The notes: generated from the letters alone by a model not told the origin. Positions 26,206-35,352 are shown, numbered from the stretch's first letter. The stretch: DNA of 64,000 nucleotides from Paraburkholderia fungorum (GCF_003610895.1 NZ_MCAS01000045.1:124001-188000), one strand, 5' to 3'. A program made the numbers and translations.

Positions 26206-26778
26206 CTACAGTATCCTCAGGTCACGGATCCTGCCAATCTGGGGTGATCGTTTCAGGATCAGATCTGCGATGAATTCGGGGAGCAGGGCGCGCGGAATGT
26301 TCGCGGGGACGTCGTCGACCCGATGCGAGGTGATACGCGCGATAAAGTCGTTGGGGGCGCTTGCCAGACTGTGCTCAAAACTGACTCGGTACTCCATGAT
26401 CAGCCGCGCTCCGACGGATATTTTCTGTGCGACTGATTCTATCAGCAGTTGGCGCGATGATTGGCGATCGAGCCTTGGGCTTCCGGTGAATGCAGAGAGA
26501 CGGGGCTCTGGATTGTCAGGGAAAGTTCCGGGTCGGAAGTCTGGCTTTGCACGGTGTTGCCCTGGCGCATCGCTACGGAGCCACCGCACGATGCCGACGT
26601 GCACATAGAGGACTCCCGAGGAGCGATGCGCGATCAGTGCTCGCCCTGCTCCCATGTGCGGTGCCCACACCGGGGAAATGACTCGTTCGCAAAGATCTGT
26701 TACCTGAGGAAGCGCGGGCAGATCGCCTGTCCATATAGCCGTACCACCCTGACTGGTCTCACGAAGCAGGGTGTCCAT
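26206..26778 (-). CDS. Hypothetical protein
   Basis: A 190-residue frame. Some stretches (LPALPQVTDLCERVISPVWA, and FIARITSHRVDDVPANIPRA with LLPEFI after it) look like real protein. No domain recognised and no clear membrane segment or signal. The intact length and same strand as its neighbours support a gene; the function is unknown. Confidence 0.45.
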   Translation of the reverse strand: MDTLLRETSQGGTAIWTGDLPALPQVTDLCERVISPVWAPHMGAGRALIAHRSSGVLYVHVGIVRWLRSDAPGQHRAKPDFRPGTFPDNPEPRLSAFTGSPRLDRQSSRQLLIESVAQKISVGARLIMEYRVSFEHSLASAPNDFIARITSHRVDDVPANIPRALLPEFIADLILKRSPQIGRIRDLRIL

Positions 26779-26896
26779 CAGTCTGGCGAGGTGCTCGATT
26801 TATCAACGAAGTTATTGTGTAAAGGGCGGCGCCGCGCGAGTTCTTTTTCCTGGACGTCCGACTATGGCCCGACGTGTGCGTCGGGCTCCCAGCGAT

Positions 26897-27373
26897 TCAG
26901 GCATTGTGAGCGTTATCTGGCGCGATCGGCGACAGCGCGTCGTTGGCAAGAAAAATGTTCAACTGTTCATCGGCCTGTGCAATCCGATGCGAGGGGAGCA
27001 TCGAGAGCTGTTCGTCGTGCAGCGACAGAACGTGTGCAAGGGTTCGCCCGTCAGCTTCAGGCAGCGACCAGTCGCCTGCGGCCTTGATGCGCGCGGCGAT
27101 AGCGTGCAGTGCCGCCTCGGAGATACGGAAAGCCGCGAGGGAGCGACGGCCATTCAACGTTTCGTGAATGAAATAGGCGAGGTACACGGTCCTGAACAGC
27201 CGGCCGATCAGTTCGATATTGCAGTTTCCCGAGCGCAACGCGGCAAACGCCAGATGGTGTTCGAGTGAGCGGCGACGCCAGATCGTCGCCGGGAGCGGCA
27301 GCAACATGTCCCGCGTCATCGGCCGTCTGCCACCAGGTTGTCTTGACTTGCGTGGCTTTGGAGTCGGTGCCAT
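26897..27373 (-). CDS. Conserved Burkholderiales hypothetical protein (often named Fis-like)
   Basis: A 158-residue protein with a very basic start (MAPTPKPRKSRQPGGRRPMT), then RDMLLPLPATIWRRRSLEHH, a helical middle and a long tail. Proteins with the start PRK-R-PGG-RP-TR-MLLPLP occur in many Burkholderia mobile elements and are usually annotated as Fis-family regulators without evidence. I see no Fis helix-turn-helix. The start was chosen to fit that family; an upstream ATG at 27400 is possible. Confidence 0.6.
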   Translation of the reverse strand: MAPTPKPRKSRQPGGRRPMTRDMLLPLPATIWRRRSLEHHLAFAALRSGNCNIELIGRLFRTVYLAYFIHETLNGRRSLAAFRISEAALHAIAARIKAAGDWSLPEADGRTLAHVLSLHDEQLSMLPSHRIAQADEQLNIFLANDALSPIAPDNAHNA

Positions 27374-27634
27374 AGAATCGTTTTCAGTCCGTTTGCGCAT
27401 TCTACGGCACGCGCAGGATCCGGAGGCCGGCCGCAAAAAGAGCATGGCAGGGCGTGCTGGTTAAGTCCTGCAACATGTTTCGCGCGGCTTTTCCGCAGCG
27501 AATGACGCTGGCGGTCCGGGTCCGATCCCGGATTGTCGGGGAGCCGATGCAATCCGCGTATCCTGCGCCGATTCGTGTTCCGGACGGCTTTTCTTGTCGG
27601 CCGGCCTTATGTTGTCGTTAACGTGGGAATAGGC

Positions 27635-29347
27635 TCAGGTCTTTGTGGAGGGCCGTGTGCCGATAAATTCGGAATAGCCATCCTTGTATGAACGGATCCC
27701 GTCCTTGTCGAAGTCAAGCAGTTGATCCGCAGGTACATTGACCGTCACGCACCATAGGCGGACATACTTGTTCCGGCTCGCGAGCCGGGTCTTGTCGGCT
27801 TCCCAAGGCGACTGTAACCAGCTGGCGATTGAATCGTCACACTGCCGCGCCGCGATGATGCGTTGCTTCGGATTTCCGTTTATAAAGTCACGAACCGATT
27901 GCTCCTGGGTCAGGAGAACCGGTTTCGGGCTGAGGGTCGCTGAAGGATCCGACAGATCGGCGGAAACCGCAAGTCCGGCGGTGTTCAGCGCCCTGTCGAT
28001 GTCGGGTCCTTGACGCCGGATCTGGAGTTCCAGTGTGGCTGTCGATCCCAGCCTGTTCAGGACGTTGACATTTGTCACGACGATGGCATCGTCCTTTTTG
28101 GCTTCGCATTCGATTCCGTACATGGCGAGGCGGGGACACTGGAGGGAGGACAGCAGAATCGCGGAGGAGTGGAAATTGCCTAAACCCAGCGCAAACACGA
28201 CCCCCGTCGGAATGACCGTTGGACGTTGCGTGGGCACCATTACCGTAACTGCAAAGAATCCGACGGCGATCAGACACGTCTTGAAGAAATCACGCTTCAT
28301 GCTTGCCATTGAGAAAAAAGCAAGATTGAAGACCGCGAGGTACAGGACTATCGTGCCCAGCGTTCGGATCGCGTGCGCCGGTCCATTCAGCTTCGCAAAT
28401 TCAAGTGCGAGCATCAACGGAGAAAAACTGAAGGCGACGTAGATCAGTGTCAAGCACAGGCGTATGGTGAACATGGAGGGGGGCAGTTTGGGGCGCAGTG
28501 GACCCGAAATGGTGTCGCGCCATATGCGGCGACGCTCAGCCAGGATTGCAGCGTATGAAAGAATCCCCGTTGCCATAGCAGCAAGCGACAGAGCGAGCAC
28601 ATAAACGTGGACACGCAGGAACTGTCCGGATACAGAGGGTCCAGCTATGTCAGGAATCGTACCTCCTGGAACACTGAACGAAAGCAGCGGAGTCGCTGAA
28701 TCAAGGCCGGCTTTATGAAGGAGAAACAGCGTCGCAATGGCGCAGAGCCCGAATACGACGAGCATTCGAAGTGCGATTCTGGGTTTTCTGCCCAAGTGGG
28801 CGCCTGCGAATACCAATGTGAGCAGGGCAAACACCGCGACTGCGTAAATCGCCATCACGAGCCCCGGATCACTCGGCCAGAAAAAATCTGCGAGAGACGG
28901 GAATCCGATGCCGCTCCACGCCAGTACTGAAAGCGTGCTGAGTTCAACCGCAAAGTCACCTCTCAGCAACTCAGCCCGCATTCGCGACGTCACTTTGGCT
29001 GCCTGTTCTGCTCTCGCCTCGCCAGGTAACCAGAAATGCGAGGAAGTCGGGTTTTCCGGAAGCATTGCATCCAGTGCATATCTTGCAGAGGCGGCAGGTG
29101 CCACGCAGGTCAACGCCAGGGTACCGATAACGATAATCCCGGCGAGGAATGCCGCAGAGAAAAGCCCTGTTGTTTGCGGTAGAGTGAAATCTGGCATCTG
29201 GCCAAGCAGCATGTAATACCAGAAAAGCGTTCCGCCGCCCACTATCCCGCTGAGCAAGCCCAGTGAGGCGATCGGATTATTCCTGGCATACCGTTTCGCC
29301 CAGAACGCGAACCGTACCATCCAATTTCGTTCAGTCTGATTTGACAT
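27635..29347 (-). CDS. Large multi-pass membrane protein of unknown family
   Basis: About 570 residues. At least eight hydrophobic segments fill residues 30-400 (for example LGLLSGIVGGGTLFWYYMLL, then AAFLAGIIVIGTLALTCVA). The C-terminal 170 residues are soluble, with paired cysteines (LQCPRLAMYGIEC; then ARQCDD; then RLWCVTV) and a calcium-like DFDKDGIRSYKDG near the end. No family recognised. Start at MSNQTERN; no strong ribosome binding site. The upstream DNA is AT-rich. It is the last gene before the seven-gene operon and is separated from it by 640 bases. Confidence 0.65.
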   Translation of the reverse strand: MSNQTERNWMVRFAFWAKRYARNNPIASLGLLSGIVGGGTLFWYYMLLGQMPDFTLPQTTGLFSAAFLAGIIVIGTLALTCVAPAASARYALDAMLPENPTSSHFWLPGEARAEQAAKVTSRMRAELLRGDFAVELSTLSVLAWSGIGFPSLADFFWPSDPGLVMAIYAVAVFALLTLVFAGAHLGRKPRIALRMLVVFGLCAIATLFLLHKAGLDSATPLLSFSVPGGTIPDIAGPSVSGQFLRVHVYVLALSLAAMATGILSYAAILAERRRIWRDTISGPLRPKLPPSMFTIRLCLTLIYVAFSFSPLMLALEFAKLNGPAHAIRTLGTIVLYLAVFNLAFFSMASMKRDFFKTCLIAVGFFAVTVMVPTQRPTVIPTGVVFALGLGNFHSSAILLSSLQCPRLAMYGIECEAKKDDAIVVTNVNVLNRLGSTATLELQIRRQGPDIDRALNTAGLAVSADLSDPSATLSPKPVLLTQEQSVRDFINGNPKQRIIAARQCDDSIASWLQSPWEADKTRLASRNKYVRLWCVTVNVPADQLLDFDKDGIRSYKDGYSEFIGTRPSTKT

Positions 29348-29987
29348 TTTGTTTCGATATATGATATGCACTACTTATTTTTATGAAGAGATTCTCCGTA
29401 TTCTGGAAATACGGAGCCGGCTTTCTGGTTAGCCGCAGGGGATTACTCGGGGATCGAAATAAACCTGTCGGCAGGCGCGTCGAGAAAGTTCTGGATAAAC
29501 ATCGGGAGCGCGTTCCGCGCAAAACTGCGCTTAGTCGTCGAGGCCCGCCTCTCAGTGGCGTTAGGCCATCCATTTTTGCAGGCCATCCGATCAAGCCAGC
29601 GATGCGATCTCCTGCAGCGCGCCGTCGCGGAGCAACTGACTACCCACGCCGCTTAGCCTTGCTTTGCAGCTTTTCAGCTTTGCAGCGGCGTCCTACGTGG
29701 ACGACGATTTCGCTCGGACGGTTACGGCTGCTTGAGGCCGGCGAGTAGCGCCGATCATTTGTGCGGTGAGGCCAGTGCAGTCGACACGCGCATCGAGATG
29801 AGAAATGGATCGTACCGGTGAAGGTCCTGAACTCGTAAGGCGGTTGTGGTTCCCTTTCGGTTGTGATCCAGTCGATGCCGCTCCTTGAACGGTTCGACGA
29901 CGCAGGTTGAAAGGGGCGTGGAGACAGCATCGCCGAAGCGTACGGAGCGCCGCGTCGGACCCACTTAATCCCCGGCTGGACGGAGCC
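29348..29987. other. Spacer between the membrane-protein gene and the seven-gene operon
   Basis: An open frame at 29383-29748 on the plus strand has a plausible first 40 residues but then reads as random; I do not call it. The rest holds nothing I recognise. No terminator hairpin was found after the operon. Confidence 0.4.
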
Positions 29988-30527
29988 TTAGTTAAGCCCC
30001 AAGCTTGTCACGATATCGGCGACAATTTCCTCGACGGGACGGTCTGCGTCGATGAGGATATCGGCCAGACCAGGAAGACTCTGAATTACCTGTATCTCTG
30101 TAGAATGGGTTTCCGCCAGGGAGCCAAGATCAGGTAGCTGCCGCTGGAGCCGCCTTTCCCGTAACAACGATTCCTGTATGTCCAGATAGGCAAGTGCCGT
30201 TCGACGGGGTGCAACGAGTTTCTGCAGGGCTGTGTACGCCTCGATATGTCGGATACCGTCTACGACTAGCGATTCGTTGCCGGACCAGCCGGAATGGCTG
30301 ACAACCTTCTCGCAGAAGGTCTGCCAGCCATGCACTTCGATCAGGGCGGCGCCTAGGGCCTGCAGAACAGAGCGATCTTCAGCATCACTTCCTCTTTCGC
30401 GTGCTACAGACCGAACGTAGTCTCCAAAGCTCACGTACTTCCAATGGGCGCGTTCGGCGAAAGACCGCGATACGCTTGACTTCCCCGAGCCGATGCGGCC
30501 GGCAAAGCAGATGACTGTTGGGTTCAT
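29988..30527 (-). CDS. P-loop kinase (deoxynucleotide/nucleotide kinase-like), operon gene 7
   Basis: A 179-residue protein. Walker A is GRIGSGKSSVS at residues 10-20; then comes a kinase-like core with VSFGDYVRSVARERGS (substrate lid), ALGAALIEVHGW and SLVVDGIRH as the Walker B strand, and ILIDADRPVEEIVADI at the end. This is the shape of dephospho-CoA kinase and dNMP kinase-like small kinases (AAA_18/AAA_33). The ATG overlaps the TGA of the ASCH gene (ATGA). As the last gene of the operon it may phosphorylate a nucleotide or a modified nucleoside; that is inference. Confidence 0.8.
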   Translation of the reverse strand: MNPTVICFAGRIGSGKSSVSRSFAERAHWKYVSFGDYVRSVARERGSDAEDRSVLQALGAALIEVHGWQTFCEKVVSHSGWSGNESLVVDGIRHIEAYTALQKLVAPRRTALAYLDIQESLLRERRLQRQLPDLGSLAETHSTEIQVIQSLPGLADILIDADRPVEEIVADIVTSLGLN

Positions 30528-31048
30528 AGATCCAGCTCAAATTGGGCGAAGCGACGTTTCTCGACAACCCATCCGCGTCGGTCGCTTTTTGCGTACGGAA
30601 TGGCCTGAATCGGCAAAACGTTATCCAGCGACATCAAGGTTGCAAAGCGTGCGCCTTTGCGGGCGTCCCAGAAGGATTCGTCGACTTCACCAATCAATGC
30701 ACCGAAGCGTGACCGGATAGTGTGCAAGGTTCGAGGGGAAAGGCGATATGACCAGTTGGAGGCAATCCTGGAAATCGCCACCACCGGTCCCGCGACCGCT
30801 TTCAGTAGTACGATATCTCCGTCTTCGATGGCTCCATACGGGGCTACCTCGTTCCTGGAAAAGCGTGACTCAACCGTTTTCTTGCCGTCAATGACCCACT
30901 GCAGGAACGGCTCCTGGAAGATCGCAACGTGTACGGCCGCCTTTGGATGAGCGGTGCATACATGCCGTTTCAGATATTCCGGCCAGAACGGATCTGTCTG
31001 GCACACATCCAATAGCAAGTCAAAAAACGACTGCCTACCATTTTTCAT
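30524..31048 (-). CDS. ASCH/PUA-like domain protein, operon gene 6
   Basis: A 174-residue protein. After a helical N-terminal part (FFDLLLDVCQTDPFWPEYLK) the ASCH-like core reads VAIFQEPFLQWVIDGKKTVE, then SRFSRNEVAPYGAIEDGDIV and LLKAVAGPVVA. The order I-x-DGKKTVESR ... GDIVLLK is the ASCH signature; the fold binds RNA or modified nucleosides, and some relatives are ribonucleases or amidohydrolases. The start is the ATG inside the last codons of the methyltransferase gene (14-base overlap). An upstream TTG at 31069 is possible. Confidence 0.75.
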   Translation of the reverse strand: MKNGRQSFFDLLLDVCQTDPFWPEYLKRHVCTAHPKAAVHVAIFQEPFLQWVIDGKKTVESRFSRNEVAPYGAIEDGDIVLLKAVAGPVVAISRIASNWSYRLSPRTLHTIRSRFGALIGEVDESFWDARKGARFATLMSLDNVLPIQAIPYAKSDRRGWVVEKRRFAQFELDL

Positions 31049-32270
31049 AACCCAGTTCTTGTTGCTCAATGAGGACCAGACGAGATAGTTGGGTCAGCGT
31101 CTGTCTTACAGGTTCAATATGTCGCCCGACAAGCGCGGCGGCGCGTTTCGCACCCAGCCGTAGTTTTAGACACTCAGCGAGGCGAAGTAGGGTGCCCGGA
31201 TCATCGCACGCGAAAATCCTGTTGCCGGAAGTCCAGACGGCCGCTAGTTGCCTGAGGGCGCTACGCCGACTCACACTTGCCAGTACGTCGCCGCCGACGA
31301 CGGATCTGAGGTCGGTCGACTCGCTCAGTTGCGGAGCGGCTGTGTCAATCCGCAGGCGAACAGGGCCGAATGAAACTTCGTTCCAGTGCGCCTCCCCCAT
31401 GTCACCCGGCCAGTCAAAGGTACTGCTCCGTACGCGCCGGAGAATAACGAGGTCTGCCTTGCGCCAGTCGCTGCGCACATGGGTGATGCCCGCAGCCCGC
31501 AACGCGTTACGTTCGAAGGGCGGGCTTGCGTACGGCAGGAAACCCGGCCGACGGCCCATCTCCGTAAATCCCGCCAGTTCCCACCATTTCCGGTACCTGG
31601 CGTATTCACTCTGCATACCAGGCCGTGTACCCACGGGTGGAAGCGATAGCAGCACGTGACCATCACTATTGCAGACAGCAGCGCAGAACCAGATGAACCG
31701 AAGCATGTACTCATCGTACCAGGGCGGGTCAATTATAACCGTGTCGGCCGCCACAGCCGGAACCGTCCGCCTGCCGAGATCCACAACGGCACTGCCCGCG
31801 AGATTCCGGGCTTCATGAGATTGACAAACCGTATCGGCATCCCGGCCGAAATACCAGAACGCGAGGTTTGAGGTCGACCTGATCTCCGACACCGCGATGG
31901 AGGGGGTGGCAACCAGTGCGACCCGACCAGCTGATGGTGTGAGGACCGTGGCTTCGTCCACGAGGCGGGAGATGGCCGTGTCCGAAAAGCGCCATTCGAA
32001 GTCAAGCGGGTGGGGTGGTAGCAGCCTGTCGAATCGGGTGATTGCGTCGTTGGGCGTGGAGGATTGGGCGGATGCAATGAGGGCGGTGGCCTGGTCGTGA
32101 TGCGGATCGCCCGGACCTGACTGTATGTGTTTCAATGTCTCGAGGACGAAACCTGGATAGATACCGGGCAATTGTTCAACGAGTTCGGCGAAGTCCGCGC
32201 TTCCAGCGGATATGGTGTCGTTGATAAGCGAGCGCGCCCAATCGCGATATTCGATGTCCGTTTCAGTCAA
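31035..32270 (-). CDS. DPPW-motif (MT-A70/N6-adenine type) methyltransferase-like protein, operon gene 5
   Basis: A 411-residue protein. The catalytic motif is TVIIDPPWYDEYMLRFIWFC at residues 177-196 with DPPW at 181-184, as in MT-A70-type and other N6-adenine methyltransferases; then comes the strand VLLSLPP. The region before it (VALVATPSIA..., LAFWYFGRDADTVC) could bind SAM but has no classic FxGxG. The last 130 residues look like winged helix (RRSALRQLAAVWTSG). It starts with TTG after GAGGT, overlapping the radical SAM stop by 8 bases. The target could be DNA, RNA or a nucleotide. Confidence 0.75.
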   Translation of the reverse strand: MTETDIEYRDWARSLINDTISAGSADFAELVEQLPGIYPGFVLETLKHIQSGPGDPHHDQATALIASAQSSTPNDAITRFDRLLPPHPLDFEWRFSDTAISRLVDEATVLTPSAGRVALVATPSIAVSEIRSTSNLAFWYFGRDADTVCQSHEARNLAGSAVVDLGRRTVPAVAADTVIIDPPWYDEYMLRFIWFCAAVCNSDGHVLLSLPPVGTRPGMQSEYARYRKWWELAGFTEMGRRPGFLPYASPPFERNALRAAGITHVRSDWRKADLVILRRVRSSTFDWPGDMGEAHWNEVSFGPVRLRIDTAAPQLSESTDLRSVVGGDVLASVSRRSALRQLAAVWTSGNRIFACDDPGTLLRLAECLKLRLGAKRAAALVGRHIEPVRQTLTQLSRLVLIEQQELGYEKW

Positions 32271-33297
32271 GACGTACCTCTGTGATAGGCATGGCGAGCT
32301 CTTCGGAGGAATAGCGCTTCTGGAGGGCCTCTTTCCAGGCGGTTATGGCGCGCTGCTGCTGCTCCAGCGCCTGTTCACGGGACGTGTCCAGGCGCGGCAG
32401 GACAGGAGAAAATGCCTGGATTTCCAGTGGCACGGTTCGGAGGGGCAGGTTTGCGTGAATGCTGCAAAGTCGGTCGACAAATTGCGCTATCCGTGTCTCG
32501 AGGTCATCTCGGTACGGCGAGGTCAGCGTGACGTAGGCGTAAAGGTCGATCCGGGATCCGGCAAGTCGAGAAAACCGGGCGAGTTGGCGCTCGAATTCAT
32601 CGGAGCTGGCTGCTGTGTTGAATGCAAAGGATTCAGCGTCGAAGCCCTTGAAGCACGTCACCCGACCATACATCCGGTAGCTGCCGATTATTTCCTTGTG
32701 TTCGGGAGCGAGATTCCAGAAAAAGTCTGCGCTCAGGTTGTCATCCGACCATAGATAAAAATCTTTCTCCAGGCCGCGTTTGACCATCGCCTCCATGAAC
32801 CAGGCAATCCATTCGGGAGTCAGGTCCGGGGACCCGCCAGTCAGATCGATGACGCGAGGCTGTTGACGTTCTGCGAGAAAAAGATCCAGCATGTCGTCCG
32901 CGGTCATCCATCGTGCGCGACGCTCGTCGGCGCTGAGCAGGTTGTACGGGACAAAGCAGTACCAGCAGCGCCATGCACAGGCTGCGTTCTGGAATACCTG
33001 GGCCTCGAGGGCGTCCGAAGGTGGGAGCCCTAAACCTCTCGAGGCCGGATCGATCGGTAGTGGGTTGCATGGCCAACGTTGACCGTCGCCACGCCTGAAG
33101 TGCCGGATGCGACCGAAGCCACCACAGTTCGCGGGCACAGTGAGATCGCGTGCCTGATCCGAGTCATCGAGCCTCGAGACAAGGATTGACCTGGTGTCGA
33201 GGTTGAGAATGCGCGATCGGTACTTTTGTGCGGTCCCGGCGGTATCAATCGCTGGCGGGTTGTGCCGACCCGTCGGCGCCAGAGGATGAATTGTCAT
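32263..33297 (-). CDS. Radical SAM enzyme, operon gene 4
   Basis: A 344-residue protein. The [4Fe-4S] motif is CAWRCWYC (Cys107, Cys111, Cys114; spacing CX3CX2C), followed by FVPYNLL. The SAM-binding GGSP (IDLTGGSPDLTPEW) comes about 40 residues later, then YLWSDDNLS and YRMYGRVTCFKGFDAESFAF, both strand ends of the barrel. The N-terminal 100 residues include two further Cys (58, 77) and are not part of the core. It resembles activase/small-molecule radical SAM proteins but no named family is recognised. It overlaps its upstream neighbour by 53 bases. Confidence 0.85.
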   Translation of the reverse strand: MTIHPLAPTGRHNPPAIDTAGTAQKYRSRILNLDTRSILVSRLDDSDQARDLTVPANCGGFGRIRHFRRGDGQRWPCNPLPIDPASRGLGLPPSDALEAQVFQNAACAWRCWYCFVPYNLLSADERRARWMTADDMLDLFLAERQQPRVIDLTGGSPDLTPEWIAWFMEAMVKRGLEKDFYLWSDDNLSADFFWNLAPEHKEIIGSYRMYGRVTCFKGFDAESFAFNTAASSDEFERQLARFSRLAGSRIDLYAYVTLTSPYRDDLETRIAQFVDRLCSIHANLPLRTVPLEIQAFSPVLPRLDTSREQALEQQQRAITAWKEALQKRYSSEELAMPITEVRLD

Positions 33298-33892
33298 TTT
33301 TCGGTTTCCTCGGAATTTTCTCCGGACCGGCGGGTAGATCAGGAATCCGGCGGTTGAGGAACTGGATGATGAGCGCTGTCAGATAACCGATTTCATCATG
33401 GGTCAGTTCGCGACCTTTCGGGATGCCATGCCAGTATTCGATGCAAGTGCGGCAGCATGACGCCGTCGCGTGCTGCGCATAGTAGAGAACGTTACCCTCC
33501 ATGGGCGTTTGCTGGCCGTCACGGTAGGGCGTCGCACGACCGACCGACGTTTCCACGCGTCGGCGGACAGATGCGATTAGCGCCGTGCGTCCTTTTCTTC
33601 GTGCATGGAGTGTTGCCTTTTCATCGATGGCCTTATGCCAGAAGTGGTGACGGATGTACTCGTGCTGGAGCTCATCGAAAGTGTGCTGGACGTCACCGCC
33701 GTCGCGCTCATGAACACGTTCCCAGTCAATAAGTTTCACGCCGCAATACCTGCAGGCACCATGATCCGTTTCCGGCATCGTCCGTTTCAGGAACTTGAAG
33801 CAGTGAAGCTCGCGGTTACAGTCTGCATCAGTGCATTTGACCTTTAGCGGTGGCAGTTCAAAGTTCGTTTGAGTTATTTCCATATCCATCAC
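33245..33892 (-). CDS. DUF4186 zinc-binding protein, operon gene 3
   Basis: About 215 residues. The first part is a zinc-ribbon: KCTDADCNRELHCFKF and HGACRYCGVKLIDW. The second part is DUF4186: DGQQTPMEGNVLYYAQHATA, then SCCRTCIEYWHGIPKGRELT and EIGYLTALIIQFL. DUF4186 has the same QTPM-G-----AQHATATCCR-C---WH-I-KGR-LT pattern; its function is not known. GTG 33892 overlaps the TGA of the upstream gene; ATG 33889 with GGAG 8 bases upstream is also good. The joining of a zinc-ribbon to DUF4186 seems unusual. Confidence 0.8.
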   Translation of the reverse strand: MMDMEITQTNFELPPLKVKCTDADCNRELHCFKFLKRTMPETDHGACRYCGVKLIDWERVHERDGGDVQHTFDELQHEYIRHHFWHKAIDEKATLHARRKGRTALIASVRRRVETSVGRATPYRDGQQTPMEGNVLYYAQHATASCCRTCIEYWHGIPKGRELTHDEIGYLTALIIQFLNRRIPDLPAGPEKIPRKPKNDNSSSGADGSAQPASD

Positions 33893-35352
33893 AGATTCTC
33901 CGACGGCGTTAGTGCTCGCCGCAACAATTGTCTGTCCACCTCATCGAGCCGAGCAAAGTCAAACCGTTTGAAGAATACATCCCTAACAATCACATAGGGG
34001 TCATTTTCTCGATGTTGCAGATTACCCGCCGCTCCCCACCAGTTGATTTTCTGTAACGAAAGCCGGTATGCCAGATAGTTAGCCAGATGCGCCTGGGAGA
34101 CGTCATGGCGCGATGCAATTTCCACTACAGCGCGCTTCAGATAGGACACGTTGCCATTGGCGAGATCAACGCATTCAGCTACCAGCACTTCGGCCTTTTC
34201 CCCGAGCAGTACATCAGCTGCAAACCGGTTTGCAGCCTGCTCCTCAGCAGACACGCGCCGTGTTGAGGTAAGGTCAGCATCTTCAATCCATGCAAAGGTG
34301 GATTCGCCTGCGGACTGGCAACTGTGAAAATACTCATGCAGAAGATCAAAGAGCCAACGGCTCTCAAACAATGAGCGCTGTTTTACGACGATAACGTTTC
34401 TTCCTGATACACGCCAGCATGCGCCATGAAATGCGCCGCTGTCATTCAGAGGAATAACGGGCACGCCCACGTCCCAGAGATAATCCACTACGCCCGCGAG
34501 ATCCAGGTTTTTGCCAGTTTTTTTCATTGCTGACAGGAATGAGGCTGGTTTGCAGTCGAGCTCCTTTAGAGGCAAATCCCGGCTGGCATTCGCGATAACC
34601 ATTGCCAGATAGTGAGCGTAGACGACATAAGCACTTAGCTTTTTCCCCTCGGCGTGTGCGGGTACCTTGAAGCGCGCCAGTGACGCGGCCTCCCTGGGTA
34701 GTTTCAGGGCGTCAACGCCCATGAGGCGATCTGCATCCCATCCAAATACACGTTCAACGATACTTATGGACCGTGCTACAGACGGATCCGTACCTTCAAC
34801 CGTCTGTTCGCCTTCGTCTACCGGTGTGCTCAGTTCAGGCGGAAGTAGCCGACTGGTCAACCAGTCAACGGAAATGCCGGACGTCGACAGTCGATCGAGG
34901 AAGCTCCTGCGGTCCAACCGTGCCTGAGGCAGAAAAACTGTCTCGGCCACACGTACGCCAAGTGCCTTCGCAATTTCCGAAAGTCGGGTTAATGTTGCTG
35001 ACTCATAGTTGGTTGCTTCGTAACGCTGTATCTGCTGTTCCTTCAGGCCTGTGCGCCTGGCCAGCTCCGCCTGGGACAGATCCAGCGCAATACGGGCGCT
35101 GATCAGCGCGGCAGGCAGATCTTCGAGTGTTGCGGCGTTGATCTGTGATGGCCTGTGAGATTTCAGTACTTCATATTCTTTCAAGTCTGAGGAGAGTTCG
35201 TCGTATTGACTCTGCAGGGCATCGAGCTGGGCTTTCCAGAGAAGCGGGTGAAGATCGGCAGGCCTATCCGATCTGTGCAGATTACTGATCGCGAGCTCGA
35301 ACTTTCGCGCCTGCGCAGCAGTGATCTTGTACTGACGATCGTTCTTGATCAT
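33889..35352 (-). CDS. XRE helix-turn-helix fused to ImmA/IrrE metallopeptidase, operon gene 2
   Basis: A 487-residue protein. Residues 1-70 are helical; 81-140 are an XRE DNA-binding domain (ALISARIALDLSQAELARRT, then GLKEQQIQRYE). The C-terminal half is an ImmA/IrrE zinc peptidase with HEYFH at 339-343 and Glu370/371 in SAEEQAANRFAADVLL. Such proteins bind an operator and are released by self-cleavage or by a signal, or cleave a partner repressor. The ribosome binding site CAGGAGGCAAT is strong and the ATG overlaps the TGA of the nucleotidyltransferase gene. The palindrome at 35826-35847 is its likely operator. Confidence 0.9.
   Translation of the reverse strand: MIKNDRQYKITAAQARKFELAISNLHRSDRPADLHPLLWKAQLDALQSQYDELSSDLKEYEVLKSHRPSQINAATLEDLPAALISARIALDLSQAELARRTGLKEQQIQRYEATNYESATLTRLSEIAKALGVRVAETVFLPQARLDRRSFLDRLSTSGISVDWLTSRLLPPELSTPVDEGEQTVEGTDPSVARSISIVERVFGWDADRLMGVDALKLPREAASLARFKVPAHAEGKKLSAYVVYAHYLAMVIANASRDLPLKELDCKPASFLSAMKKTGKNLDLAGVVDYLWDVGVPVIPLNDSGAFHGACWRVSGRNVIVVKQRSLFESRWLFDLLHEYFHSCQSAGESTFAWIEDADLTSTRRVSAEEQAANRFAADVLLGEKAEVLVAECVDLANGNVSYLKRAVVEIASRHDVSQAHLANYLAYRLSLQKINWWGAAGNLQHRENDPYVIVRDVFFKRFDFARLDEVDRQLLRRALTPSENL

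Noticed and set aside
29383..29748. Plus-strand small gene beginning MKRFSVFWKYGAGF
   Set aside because: Only the first 40 residues look natural; no family, no ribosome binding site.
32263..33297. Viperin-like radical SAM
   Set aside because: CX3CX2C is shared by many radical SAM proteins; I could not see the viperin substrate-binding residues and the N-terminus differs.
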